Assembly: GCF_963169125.1 (NCBI RefSeq)
Contig: NC_084796.1
Location: forward strand, 219,566,448 to 219,630,447
Direction of reading: 5' to 3'
DNA: 64,000 nucleotides
Origin: Humulus lupulus
Taxonomy: Eukaryota; Streptophyta; Magnoliopsida; Rosales; Cannabaceae
Shown: positions 25,034-35,269 of the stretch, piece by piece
Layout of the letters: the number at the start of each line of letters is the position of its first letter
Numbering within the stretch: the stretch's first letter is position 1
Notes under the pieces: model-generated
The model's input: the letters and a program-made list of their open reading frames with translations, nothing else
Told to the model about the DNA's origin: nothing
The model's database searches: none
Translations under genes and position numbers: made by a program

Positions 25034-25519
25034 ACTGGTGAAGTTATTTTGAACGCGTCTCTCCATATTGTGTTGTCTTTGTTCTCATTTTAAATTTGGT
25101 CCACATGCACTGTAGTTTCGATTTGGGGGTATTTGTTTTCACTATCTTCCCGCATATGTTTTAGGCCTCCTCTACTCAACATGGGCTATTTTGCTATTCT
25201 CTTATCTCTTTTATCGTTTAGGAGTGGGTTTCCTTCTGCAGGTTTGGTGATCAGCGTAGTTCTCCTTGCCTATTTTTCCTGATTTCTAGTATTTTTAACA
25301 CCCCTTCAGCCCTCAATTGTATGCATGCGGGGCTCTCTAAGTAAAGTTGTTAACTCAACAATGACCCCTTCTGCAAAATGTCCCTGAATAGGTTTGTTGC
25401 TACAACTTTATCCATGTTATTGATTTGATGCACCAACTTCAGATACCTTTTCAGGTATGTCCACGGATGCTCGTTCACTTCTTATTGTACTGAATACAAA
25501 ATCACCCATCGTTTTAGGT
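25034..25519 (-). pseudogene. Tat-like gag, middle/C-terminal fragment
   Basis: Minus strand reads HPWTYLKRYLKLVHQINNMD and TNLFRDILQKGSLLS, a gag-domain pattern, followed by a stop. Removing the solo LTR at 25520-27136 with one TAGGT copy joins it to the gag at 27137. A stop sits just after the junction region. Confidence 0.65.
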
Positions 25520-27136
25520 TGTAACGACCCAAAAATGCTAATAAGGTTTAGTGCCTTGATTAGTGTGCCAGGAGGGCATAATTGGATATATGTGTGTTTA
25601 ATTGGTTAAGTGTATGACTATGTGGCATGCATGTGTTTATATGATTATGTGAACATATTATATGCATGTGTTATGAGTATTAGATGTGCATGTGGGCCAT
25701 TTACTGTTTATAAAAGCATATTTATAAGTTTGGCCTGTTAAGGTCATAAATGTGATTATATGTGATAAATGGTTGAGACAACATTATTATGTGGATATAT
25801 TTGTAGTGTATGGCTCGAGACGATCCTAGTGGGCGGAATAACGAAATAGTCACAGCGAGGTATAATACCCGGCTCGGGGGAGCCTAGGGGTATTTTGGGA
25901 ATTTAGAGAATATTTTGGGATTGGTTGAGTGATGAAAAAGTATATGGTAATTAATTGGACATGACGGGATTAACTGGAAATTGGTAGGATGACTCGAGGT
26001 TTAGTAGGAATCGGGGGCAGAATGACCATTTTACCCCTAGAAGCAATTAGAGACTAGGAAAGCTTGAGGGTAATTTGGTCTTTTTGGGTTAAGGATATGC
26101 ATTGAAAGCCTTAGGAATTAATTAGAAACATCAAGAAGACTCTCTCTCTCTCTCTCTCTCTCTGTGTCTTATTCACATTCTCACTCTCACCTTCTCTATA
26201 ACCTAAGCTAGACTTGGAGAATTTGAAGGAGAAAAGCCAGAGATTTGAGCTGGGAAGTTAACTGAAGACAGTTGGGAAATCAAAGCTAGGGCAACCCAGA
26301 AATTTTTAAGGATTTAAGCTGCAAGCTGAGGATTATCACTAAGGCTTAAGACTGAGGATCATGCTCGGGACTGTTCTTTATTCTTTGCTCGGGATTCGAG
26401 GTAAGAAAATTGCACCCTTGTGGTTGTGAATGGGACCGAGGTTCCCAACAATTGAATATGTGTACTGTGTGATTGTATCGCTGTATGTAATATGAGAATG
26501 AACAGTGTAAGGGTGCTAGGGCTGATGATAAGCGTATTGAATGCAACTCAGCCTAAGAGTGCCAACCCTGAACATTTGTGTAACTGGTTAAGATATATGC
26601 TTGAAAATACATGTTTACCGTTGTTTAGCCTAATGCTTGTGCTCTACTGAATAACTGAATTAGTTGGATTAAAGTTGATTGACTGCTACTGTTGCTATAT
26701 GTGTTTGATATTTACGGTTTTCTTGCTGGGCCTTGGCTCACATGTGCTATGTGGTGCAGGTAAAGGCAAAGGGAAGCTGGACCAACCATGAGTTGGAGAG
26801 CTCTGGGGGCGGAGTGTACATAGTCAGTTGCTCGACCACCACGATCGAGGGATAGTTACAGGGACAGAGCTCTAAATATTTATATTTTTCCATTAGACTG
26901 GCTTTTAGCTGTATTAAATTTTTGGGGATTGTATCTACCACATATACCCTGTTTTTGGGATCCCATGTATCAAACCTTTTTTTTTAATGAAAATTAATCG
27001 TTTATGATCAAAATATTTTAACCCTAACATGTCAGTTGACTTTAGGATCACATTTATGTTCAAACGACCTGATTAGCGAGTCTTGGACTATTTTAAAATA
27101 CACAGTGTAACGGTCTTGGTTATCCAGGACATTACA
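25520..27136 (+). mobile_element. Solo LTR, chromovirus type; TSD TAGGT
   Basis: Starts TGTAACGACCC and ends CCAGGACATTACA, with TAGGT at 25515-25519 and 27137-27141. 1.6 kb, no coding. It contains a GAGGTAAGAAAA site near 26400, the module GGCTCACATGTGCTATGTGGTGCAGGTAAAGG near 26735-26766 (described in parts: CTCAC, then CAG|GTAAA), GGGATCCC at 26958 and AATGAAA near 26985. Confidence 0.92.
26140..26163. repeat. (CT)n microsatellite, about 12 units
   Basis: Pure CT dinucleotide run inside the solo LTR, in its presumed leader. Confidence 0.95.
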
Positions 27137-28010
27137 TAGGTGGTCAGTGTTTCCTCCATAATGCTGCACAAATAATTCTCTTAAATCCACAAAGGAGTTA
27201 ACCAATTTTGGTTTCAATTGTTTGAATCATCTAAGAAGTAGTCCCGCTAAAGTGGTCGCAAAGGCTCTACACTGCATAACCTCATTTCAATCTCCATCGC
27301 CATTTTCTGCTGAAATTGCAACATATGATTTGATGGATCTGACCTTCCGTCGAACTAAGAAAAATTTGCATCACAAAATCTTTTAGCTTCAGCTCACTGA
27401 CGATCCAATCAGTAAATGGTGATTTAAAAATACCTTTGATTGCCTCATTATCCATATCCATTGAACTCCGAACACCTGCATTATTCATCCTATTAAGGAC
27501 TTCTTTCATCATCTGCGTTGTCGCCGACTGATGAGCTTGGGAATGTTTTTGAGTGGTTGGTGTTCTTACCTTCTTCTCAGTGTGAGTTCCAATTTTCTCT
27601 TTTTCTCTTTGCAATGATTTTTGTGCTTCTTCCTCATAGATCTCAAGTGTATCTTCTTCCACTTCCTATTGTTCTGGGTTATTTTCTAGTTGAACCTCGT
27701 CACTTGGTCCCGTCACTATGTTCTTCGCTCGTCCCTGATGGATGTCTTTCTCCCGTTGCATCATCGCCAACTCCGCCACCAACTTGGCCTACTGAGTGGT
27801 CATTTCTTCTATTAGTTTTTGTTATCATTCCTCTAATTGTTGCTGTCACTCTTCACCGAAACAGAATCTAGCATCAACTTGTTCTTTCATTTGTTGCATG
27901 TATTGCATCACTTTATGCAACTCTTGCATGTAATCAACTTGTGGTGACTGGTTTGCATCTTCCTCTTGCTGTGTTTTCGATCAAGTCAACCTTTTTTCTT
28001 TACTGGTTAC
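27137..28010 (-). pseudogene. Tat-like gag N-terminal part
   Basis: Minus strand shows a charged N-terminal segment (EIYEEEAQKSLQREKEK), then GIFKSPFTDWIVSELKLKDF, the gag pattern typical of Tat elements, frameshifted into FDGRSDPSNHMLQFQQKMA, and FVDLRELFVQHYGGNTDHL at the junction with the LTR. Stops and shifts occur near 27282 and 27220. Lies about 100-990 bp inside the PBS at 28107, as expected. Confidence 0.7.
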
Positions 28011-28106
28011 CATCAACTCAGTTTCTGCAAAAGACACAAAAAACAATAATCATATAAAATTTTAGAGGTTGTTTTCTGCATCGTCGCACATAGTTTTATC
28101 GTTAGT

Positions 28107-28124
28107 TTCCCACAGACGGCGCCA
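28107..28124 (-). other. Primer-binding site, TGGCGCCG type
   Basis: Minus strand reads TGGCGCCGTCTGTGGGAA, two bases inside the LTR end (CAAACA at 28127). The same site with one change stands at 60350 in the plus-strand Tat element. TGGCGCCG primer sites are usual in Tat/Athila elements. Confidence 0.85.
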
Positions 28125-28126
28125 AT

Positions 28127-29036
28127 TGTTTGGGTCAAATCCTTCCACTAAATCTTTTATCTACTTTGCGTGATTGTGAATTTAGTATACCGTTCTTTGC
28201 TGATGCAGTTCATCTGATTCATACAAATTATGTTGGCTAAATCAACAACATAAATGTGTTCTTCACTGTATTGAGTAAAAAGAACAAAGGGGGGAGTACG
28301 TGCAAAAGACACTCTGATGCTTAAGTCAGAATAATGTTCTCCTCCTCAATTATCCATCTACACAAACTTTAATCAAACTAAAGTCTAAGGTCCCAAAATT
28401 TGGTCCCTCTTCTACTATTTATAGAAAAATGACAAAGAATAAGGTTAAGGAAGTTTATCGTGTTTGGTCCACGCGTCCAGCTTCACTAACTTTCTTCCCA
28501 CCTTTTTCTTTCCTCCACATCATGCGCTCAAAGACTCACTGAGATTTATGCTCACCTCAAGCCTTAGGCTCTTCCCCAATCTACTTATATCGAGCCCAAG
28601 GCTCGCCAAGTCATTCCTTCATTTTGAGCTCAAATCTCTTCAAGCTATTCAATCACTTTTGACCTCAGAGCTCATCAATCTGCTCAGTCATTTTGAGCTC
28701 AGTGATCATCAATCTATTCAATCACTTTGAGCTCAGTGCTCATCAATCTGTTTAATCACTTTGAGCTTAGAGCTCATCAATCTATTCAATCATTTTGGTC
28801 TCAGGGCTCATTAATATTCTTAATTATTTTGAGCTCAGAGCTCATCAACCTACGCAATCGTGCTGAGCTCAGAGCTCAACCATCATAGTTTTATTTCTTT
28901 AACGAAATAATTCTCTAAAATTAGCATTTTCTCTTCTTAGTTCGATGTCACGACTCTTCGGGAAATTACCCCCATACAATATGTATTTTGTGTCATTTTG
29001 ATTGTAATCATGTCCTTTGTTAATATATTTCTAACA
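28127..29036 (-). repeat. 5' LTR of Tat-like element (right half)
   Basis: Left end fixed by the PBS and by similarity to 5122-5395. TATA at 28415-28424 (CTATAAATAG on the minus strand). U3 holds a 34-bp tandem array. The right end near TTTCTAACA (29036) is a best guess; a copia-like LTR sits shortly beyond at 29131. Confidence 0.65.
28626..28890. repeat. 34-bp GAGCTC tandem repeat, eight units
   Basis: GAGCTCAG-type unit starts recur at 28626, 28661, 28695, 28729, 28763, 28797, 28831 and 28865, one step of 35 and six of 34. Units read GAGCTCAGTGCTCATCAATC plus an AT-rich tail. Upstream of the LTR TATA box in transcription sense. Confidence 0.93.
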
Positions 29037-30302
29037 TTCCTTTGGTTATATAAATTGTCACGACAAAGATGTCTCCTTCTAGGAGAGCCTGAGTCCGGTG
29101 ACTGTTGTTGTTGGTAACTTGTTTACCATATGCGCAGCAGAAAGCACAGGGTGGTGGGTCCAAAGATTTCAAAAAATATTATTTAAACGTTCTTTAAATA
29201 AATGGAACCATTAATATGAAAAATATTAATCATAGGAAAGAAAAAGATGAGGATTTACCAATTGTAGAACAATCAAGAATCCTCGCTATCTCTTAGTACC
29301 TCCAACGAACATCCAATCCAAAGCAGTCTCTTGAATACTCAGACCAAGATCTTGCAAGATGTATCTCTACATCTCAAGACGTGTGTGGGCATGTAGAGTA
29401 ATGGTGGGAAAATTTATGATGCACAAGATATACTCAATTCATGGGATCTTGGAATATTAGGTCTGAGACAGTTTTCAGGGATAGGAAAAATATTACGTTA
29501 TATTTTTCTCTTTGTGAAAAGCTTAGAATTTTCTCTCTAGAATACCCTCTCTCTTAAACATATTATGAAACAATTTCTTTATGATAGATTTATAAAAGAA
29601 TTAAGAATAAATAACATTTTTGCCCCTGAACTATGACCACTATATGATCGTGCCCCCCGAATGATTCACGATGTTAAAAATTCCCCCCGAACTATGCACG
29701 TTACTGAAATATGGGACTTCTATTAGATTTCATCCTAGGTGGCTAATAGATTGATGATGTTACATTTTGTTTGTTGATATGATAGTGTCATGTGTAGAAT
29801 AATTATTAATTTTGCCCTCCGAACTTTGACCACTACCAAATAATACCTCTTTTATAAAAATAAAACTCTATTTTTTTCTTAAAAAAATAATTAAAATTTT
29901 AATTATCAACAAATAAATCTTTTTCACTTTTTCTTTTAGAATATTAATTAAAACTATTTTAGAATGAACATTTAAAATAAATACTAAAACAAAGAAAAAA
30001 CTATTAATTAAAGAGAATGATGTAGAGCTTAAATAAATAAATAAAACTTTTAATTTAAGAGGAGGAGGACGAAGGAGAAATTTTTTTGTTTTAGGATTTA
30101 TTTTTAATTTTTATTTTAAGATATATTTATTTTATATTGTAATAGAAAAGAAAAAGTAACACAAAAAGTTATTTTTTATTAATTAGATTTTTAATTTTTG
30201 AGTATTTCAAATTTTATTTAATTAGTTTGAAACTTTTAGTATTGTTTATTTTCTTAATCTTTTAAAATATTTTTTTTTTTAATTTTTAAGGATTTAATTA
30301 TT

Positions 30303-31485
30303 TGTTGACTGTGTTTTTAGCCAATGACGTGAGAACGTCAAATACGACAAACTTTCAAGAGAATTTAAACAACACAGACGGTATAATAAAGAAAATAAAG
30401 AACACACAACATTTTTATAGTGGTTCAGCCCCGATCAGTCGGTAATAGCCTAATCCACTTGGAGTTGTGATTATAGATCTGTACTCAAGATCAGATGGAC
30501 TGAGCCCACTGAGTTTCTTCAGTACAGATTGCAAAAATACAAGAATCCTTTCAAATATCAGCACTTTCTCTCTCTAGAATACCCAGACCCAAATTTTCTC
30601 TCTCTAGAAAGAAGAAGCAGAAGAAGCCCCTCTCTAATCCCATAAGCCCTATATTTATAGGCTTAGGGTCATACATACGGTATCCCCTAGAATCGGGATA
30701 TTTTATTATATTTATTACATTTAAATTACAAAAAACATTCAAAATGTAACAAAACCCCCCATTTGTGGGAAGAATGAGAGATTCCCGCATATCTTGTTGA
30801 AGCTGTTTCTGGGAATCTTGACTTAGTCCTCCTCTAGCTAGTTGATCCACCTCCTACTGACCACCTATGCAAGTGCTGGTCGGACATGTGCATGGTGGTA
30901 GGACATATTTTTGTGGGTTGGACAAGTGCATGGTGGTAGGACATGCACTCCTCTCCTCTAACATGACACTCTCCTCTAGCATGCCATATCTCTCCTCTAA
31001 CATGGCACTCTTTTATTTGGGCAACCATGCACTTGCTGGACATATGTATAAAGACCAAATTCTTGGTCTCTCCTCGGACCACATCCTTGGGGTCTCCTAG
31101 GACCACTCTCTTGGGGTCTCCCAGGACCACTCTCTTGGTTCTCCTCGGACCAAAGTCCCTTGGGCTCTCCTCAGACCGCATCATTGGGATCTCTTAGGAT
31201 GCACTCTCCTTAGTTCTCCTAGGATGCACTCTCCTTAGCTCTCCCAGGATGCACTCTCCTTAGCTCTCCTAGGATCACATCCTTGGGGTCTCCTCCTCGG
31301 ATGTACTTGGCTTGGACGTGACACTCTAAAGCAGTCCAAACTTTTCACCAGTCTACCGGGTCACTTTATCACAACTCTGAGGAGTCAATGTATTTATTGA
31401 CTATTTAATGTGTCTTTTACGGACCATGTACTGCCATTTGTCACCTCTATTGCCACGTCATCAATCTTCATTTTTGGGGATAACA
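30303..31485 (-). mobile_element. Solo LTR inside the MULE; TSD TTATT
   Basis: Starts TGTTGACTGTG and ends GGGGATAACA, with TTATT at 30298-30302 and 31486-31490. TATA on the minus strand (CTATAAATAT, about 30651-30660) gives orientation. Repeated CTCTTGG/CTCTCCT(T)AG-type phrases fill 31075-31280. No coding. The LTR family is not certain. Confidence 0.88.
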
Positions 31486-31577
31486 TTATTATTTTTAAGA
31501 AAAAAATTTAGATTTTCTTAAAAAAATTAAATTAGTTTTAATAAAAATGGCACAATTTTGTAGTGGTCAAAGTTCGC

Positions 31578-31596
31578 GGGGGGGGGGGGGGGGGGG
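31578..31596. repeat. Poly-G tract of 19 bases
   Basis: Uninterrupted G run in the right terminal inverted repeat of the MULE, replacing a shorter C/G run in the left copy. Confidence 0.9.
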
Positions 31597-31885
31597 ATTT
31601 CTAATTATTCTACACATGACACTACTACATTAAGTGACAAAATGCAACATCATCAATCTGTTAGCCACATAGGAAAAAATCTAACAGAAGACCCAAATTT
31701 CAGTAACGTACGTAATTTGGGTGGGAATTTTTAACATCGCTAACCATTTAGGGGGCACAATCATACAGTGGTCATAATTCGAGGGCAAAAATATTATTTA
31801 TTCAAGAATTAATTAAATTAAGAATTTAAATTATAAACCAATTATTAAATAAATAAAATAAATATCAAGATCCATTCTTGGACCT

Positions 31886-31931
31886 TGTTACACACCAACT
31901 AGAGTGCATGCACTATAGTTGGTGTGTAACA
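31886..31931. repeat. 46-bp near-perfect palindrome
   Basis: Arms TGTTACACACCAACTA and TAGTTGGTGTGTAACA are exact inverse complements. The centre AGTGCATGCACT is itself palindromic, leaving one mismatched pair (G/A). Lies in the transcribed part of the copia-like LTR. Confidence 0.95.
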
Positions 31932-33354
31932 CATGTTGCAACCACTTTCTTTTAATTATTATTTAATAATTATTTATTCAAAAAATATTTAAACCTAATT
32001 ACTTATCTTATCGGATTAATTAAATAATAAGTATCATTTAAAATTCAAATCCAATTTGAATTATCAGAAATATCTTTTCACATTATTTAAATAAAGAAAA
32101 CTAATTAATTCAAAATTAATTATCTTAATTATTTAAATATCATTTTCGAAATTGCTAATTAATTTAATTATATATTTTTTAGAATTCATTTTTAATTATA
32201 ATACCAATTTCAAAAAATGCTATATTAATTAAATAATTTGTCTCAATTACATAGTTGAACGTGAAGAACAAATTTCTTCAAATATGTCATTTCCCTGATT
32301 TTTCGCGATTTCAACTCTTTCCTTGAATAGAGCCATCTCAGGGACCTATAGACCTATAATTTTAAGCTCTAATAAATTTCGATTAATAATTAAAACTCTT
32401 TAATATAATAACCTTAATTTATTAATCTCAATATTATTCCACTGAAAATATGAGACTGTACTCTTGTAATTATAGACATTTATTTATTGAGTACTTTTAA
32501 GAAGTATAAAAAGTGTCAATCGATTTAATCACTACATACAATTTAATCCTCTATTAATTATTCATAATTAAAGTAGGAATTAATTACCGTTTAACATCTT
32601 TAATTATATTTTGTTTCCTTAAGTGTCATTAACTTTACTAGTGAATGTTAATTCATAAACTGGTTTATGAATTTGAGCTCAATAACCTTTGAGTTTCAAA
32701 AGCCAACCCTTAAGAAAAATATTATTCAATTCCTCTCGAAATGGTATAGAGTCTATATCTGTATATTATGTCCCCGACCATTTACATCAATTAGTTCCCA
32801 AAACAAAAGTTTTCAGCCTAGTCATTTTGACAAACCATAACGAGTGAATCAAAGAACTCATATGACATAAACAAAAGTTCATAATAACTTCAAGATTAAG
32901 ATAAATTTGTATATGATCATCTTATTGATATGTTTAATTAATATTTATAAAACAAATAATATTATTAAGTATTAATAACATATCGAGTCCCGTTCATATA
33001 TAATCACTTTATACAAAATACATCCACTAAGATATCCTACTACATCAATAATCCGGATCTAGATTACATGTATTCATAATACTAGTAAGCCGTATTTACA
33101 TGATTTAATCCAAAACTTTCATATAGCTTCGTTTTACTGCGAACTGTTTAAATTCATTTCCTACAATCTTAATCTTCTCGTATTAATACAAGATTGCAGC
33201 CCCAATAACTACAAGATTGCAACCCCAATAACGAATTGAGAAATTTTCTAATATTCATATAATATTATTTTAATAGTAATAATAATAAACAATTAATATA
33301 TATGCAAAAATTTATTTCATAAAATATTATTCAACACATATATTGTAAATGGCA

Positions 33355-33506
33355 CTAATCCCAAAACTTGTCGGTTTCATTCGAAAACACTGGTTCACAA
33401 GCTATCAACTTACTTCCTTCTTGGGAGTGCCTTGAAATTAAACAAATCTCCATGATTAATTTGCATTCATCATCCGTCCATGTTGTTAAAATCCACTGCC
33501 ATAGTC
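33355..33506 (-). pseudogene. Fragment of a plant O-methyltransferase-like (SAM-dependent) gene
   Basis: Minus strand reads WILTTWTDDECKLIMEICLI then GSKLIACEPVFSNETDKFWD and a stop at 33355. The W-L-TWTDDEC...GGKLIACEPVL pattern is that of plant caffeate-type O-methyltransferases and the related nicotinate N-methyltransferases. About 46 codons only; the preceding codons are out of frame and the methyltransferase C-terminus is missing. An orphan exon scrap, not functional. Confidence 0.5.
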
Positions 33507-34688
33507 AATGTCAAATTGTCAACACACAGTAATATCCATTATGGTCTTGCATTTAGTCTTCTACTAAATCAAAACTACAAAAATTCCCACGAGTAATTTG
33601 AGGGAAATTTTATACTAGTCCTTTATCTTAGTGCATTTCGTCATGGAATTATCCTTACGTTTGTCGGTATCATTGTGTAAAAATACTCTTTTTTCCCTTT
33701 CTTCTTTTGGTGATGTCTTCTCATGAAGTTTCTTACTTTCTTTGTGTTTTTGCCCTAATTGCTAAACCTTAATGTTAATCATGAATTGGATAATTGAATG
33801 GCTAATTTTGGACCAAATAAGAAGAGTATTTTTCTATATCTTGTCTCCATCTCATCCAAAGTTGCAAGTATGTATGTATGATGAGTATAAACGATCTCTT
33901 AAATCATATTTGTTTGGTTAATTATTGGTTTTTGAATTTTTTTAATAGAAAAAGGAAAAGAAACGATGTTATATGAATTATATAAAAAGGGTTCTATTGC
34001 CACCAAAAGGGAAGTTTTTATGCCATCGTTTTTCCTCAAAATAAATATATATTTATTTATCTTTGTATGGAATACACCTTCTTTTATGGTCTTAGCATAC
34101 GTCCATAATTTTACAATATTTACCATAATAACAATGAATTGATACAAAATTGATGGTGCTTGATGATGGTTACGTACTGTGATGTTACCTTGTGGTTATA
34201 GTTTGGTTTTTCTTCGATAAAGAAAGTCTTATTTCAAGTTTTGTTCTCTGTCATTCTTGGTTGGTTTCCTACTATCATTGGTGGCATGTCCTGTTTGTTT
34301 GGTTTGTTGTGTGCCTTTCTGGCTTGTGTTGTGTGTTCAATGGACTTGGTCATTTGTCATTTAGTGGAAAGCTCTAAAAGGTGATGAAGAACGCTAAATC
34401 AATGGGAATAAATATGATCTTTCTCGATTGCACTATTGTACAAGATAAGTTTTCATTTTAATTTTTAACTTGGTGAATTTTTTTATGACAAAAACGTATT
34501 TTACTATAAGTTCCTTTTTGTTGTTTTTTGTGTATTAATGAACGGAAGCCTAGCCCTTCGGTTCCTTTATTATAATTTAATTACTTTCTTCATTATAATT
34601 CATATATATATATTATAATTATGTATCGATTAATTAGGTCATACTTCCTTCTTCTGCTATCTATTTTAGTATTTATTTAAGGTTAGTA
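33507..34688. other. AT-rich spacer, nothing recognised
   Basis: No gene-like frame, bounded repeat or RNA signal; the short ORFs (for example 33899-34147 minus, 34192-34377 plus) are low-complexity and match no family I know. Confidence 0.5.
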
Positions 34689-35110
34689 ATGTTGGTTTGC
34701 TTTCTTAATCTTGTAGGTTGTTTTTCAGTGATCCAAACTGAATGTGTGGCGTTGATGATGTCGTTATATTGTCTTCTCTCATTTGGATTTTTAGTGCATG
34801 TTGTAGAGATAAATTGTTTAGCACTTATGTCTGCTTACACTAAGCAACATATATTTTACAATGACCTTAGATTTTTGTTAGAGAATATAAAAAGTATATT
34901 ATTTAGATTTTCAAGAGTGTCCTTAATCTATGTTCGTTCTTCGGTCAATGTCATTGCTCATGTATTAGTTGCGCATGCTCGTAGAATGCTTAGACAACTT
35001 GTTTGGTCAAATGTTATTCTAGATTTTCTTTTGAATTTTTATTCATTTTAGATTGTATGACATTATATTTATTTTTTCAATCAAGTTTTCATTGCTAAAA
35101 TAAAAAATGT
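34689..35110 (+). pseudogene. 3' end of a LINE (L1-type): RNase H-like domain remnant
   Basis: An open frame of about 120 codons resembles the RNase H-like C-terminus of plant non-LTR retrotransposons: IQTECVALMMSLYCLLSFGF, NCLALMSAYTK, FSRVSLIYVRSSVNVIAHVL, then a Trp and the stop. SVNVIAHVLVAHARR is the usual (R)S-N-AH-LA-A motif. The frame is followed by CATTGCTAAAATAAAAAA near 35090, a poly-A-like LINE tail. The 5' part (endonuclease, RT) is absent, as in 5'-truncated LINE copies. Catalytic acidic residues look eroded. Confidence 0.55.
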
Positions 35111-35269
35111 CCGCTAACTTGTTTTGTTTATTGTTTTTTTTTTTAAAAAGATGATGTATATTTGCATATTAATAATTTAATAGATACTCCTAGTTTCCAG
35201 TCACATATGCTCATTTGTAATGTAATATTATTATTTATACAATAATGTATGTATATATATACAGACATG

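Larger units (their letters stand above)
29605..31803. mobile_element. Non-autonomous Mutator-like element (MULE) with long inverted termini; 9-bp TSD
   Basis: Left end GAATAAATAACATTTTTGCCC and right end GGGCAAAAATATTATTTATTC are inverted copies; the similarity extends inward some 250 bp (for example CTATGACCACT on the left against AGTGGTCATAA on the right). AAGAATTAA is repeated at 29596-29604 and 31804-31812, the 9-bp duplication typical of MULEs. No transposase is visible. Without the nested solo LTR (30303-31485) it is about 1 kb. Confidence 0.88.
29131..33336 (-). mobile_element. Copia-like solo LTR, split by a MULE
   Basis: Minus strand begins TGTTGAATAATATTTTATG at 33336 and ends CTGCTGCGCA at 29131. 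The 4-bp CATA stands on both sides (29127-29130, 33337-33340), a short duplication that could be chance. TATA TTTTATAAA at about 29589-29597. Without the nested MULE it is about 2.0 kb. No coding region. The class is inferred from AT-rich LTR style only. Confidence 0.5.

Noticed and set aside
20342..25038. Target-site duplication for the chromovirus at 20347
   Set aside because: CTTCG on the left has no partner near 25033 and the element lacks its 5' half; truncated by deletion.
28626..28890. CRISPR-like regular repeat
   Set aside because: Repeats are contiguous with no unique spacers, and the DNA is plant nuclear LTR sequence.
5117..29132. ATATG at 5117-5121 and 29128-29132 as a duplication bounding the whole Tat element
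   Set aside because: The right site is not next to a plausible LTR end (no terminal CA), and the two LTRs differ in U3, so the match is probably chance.
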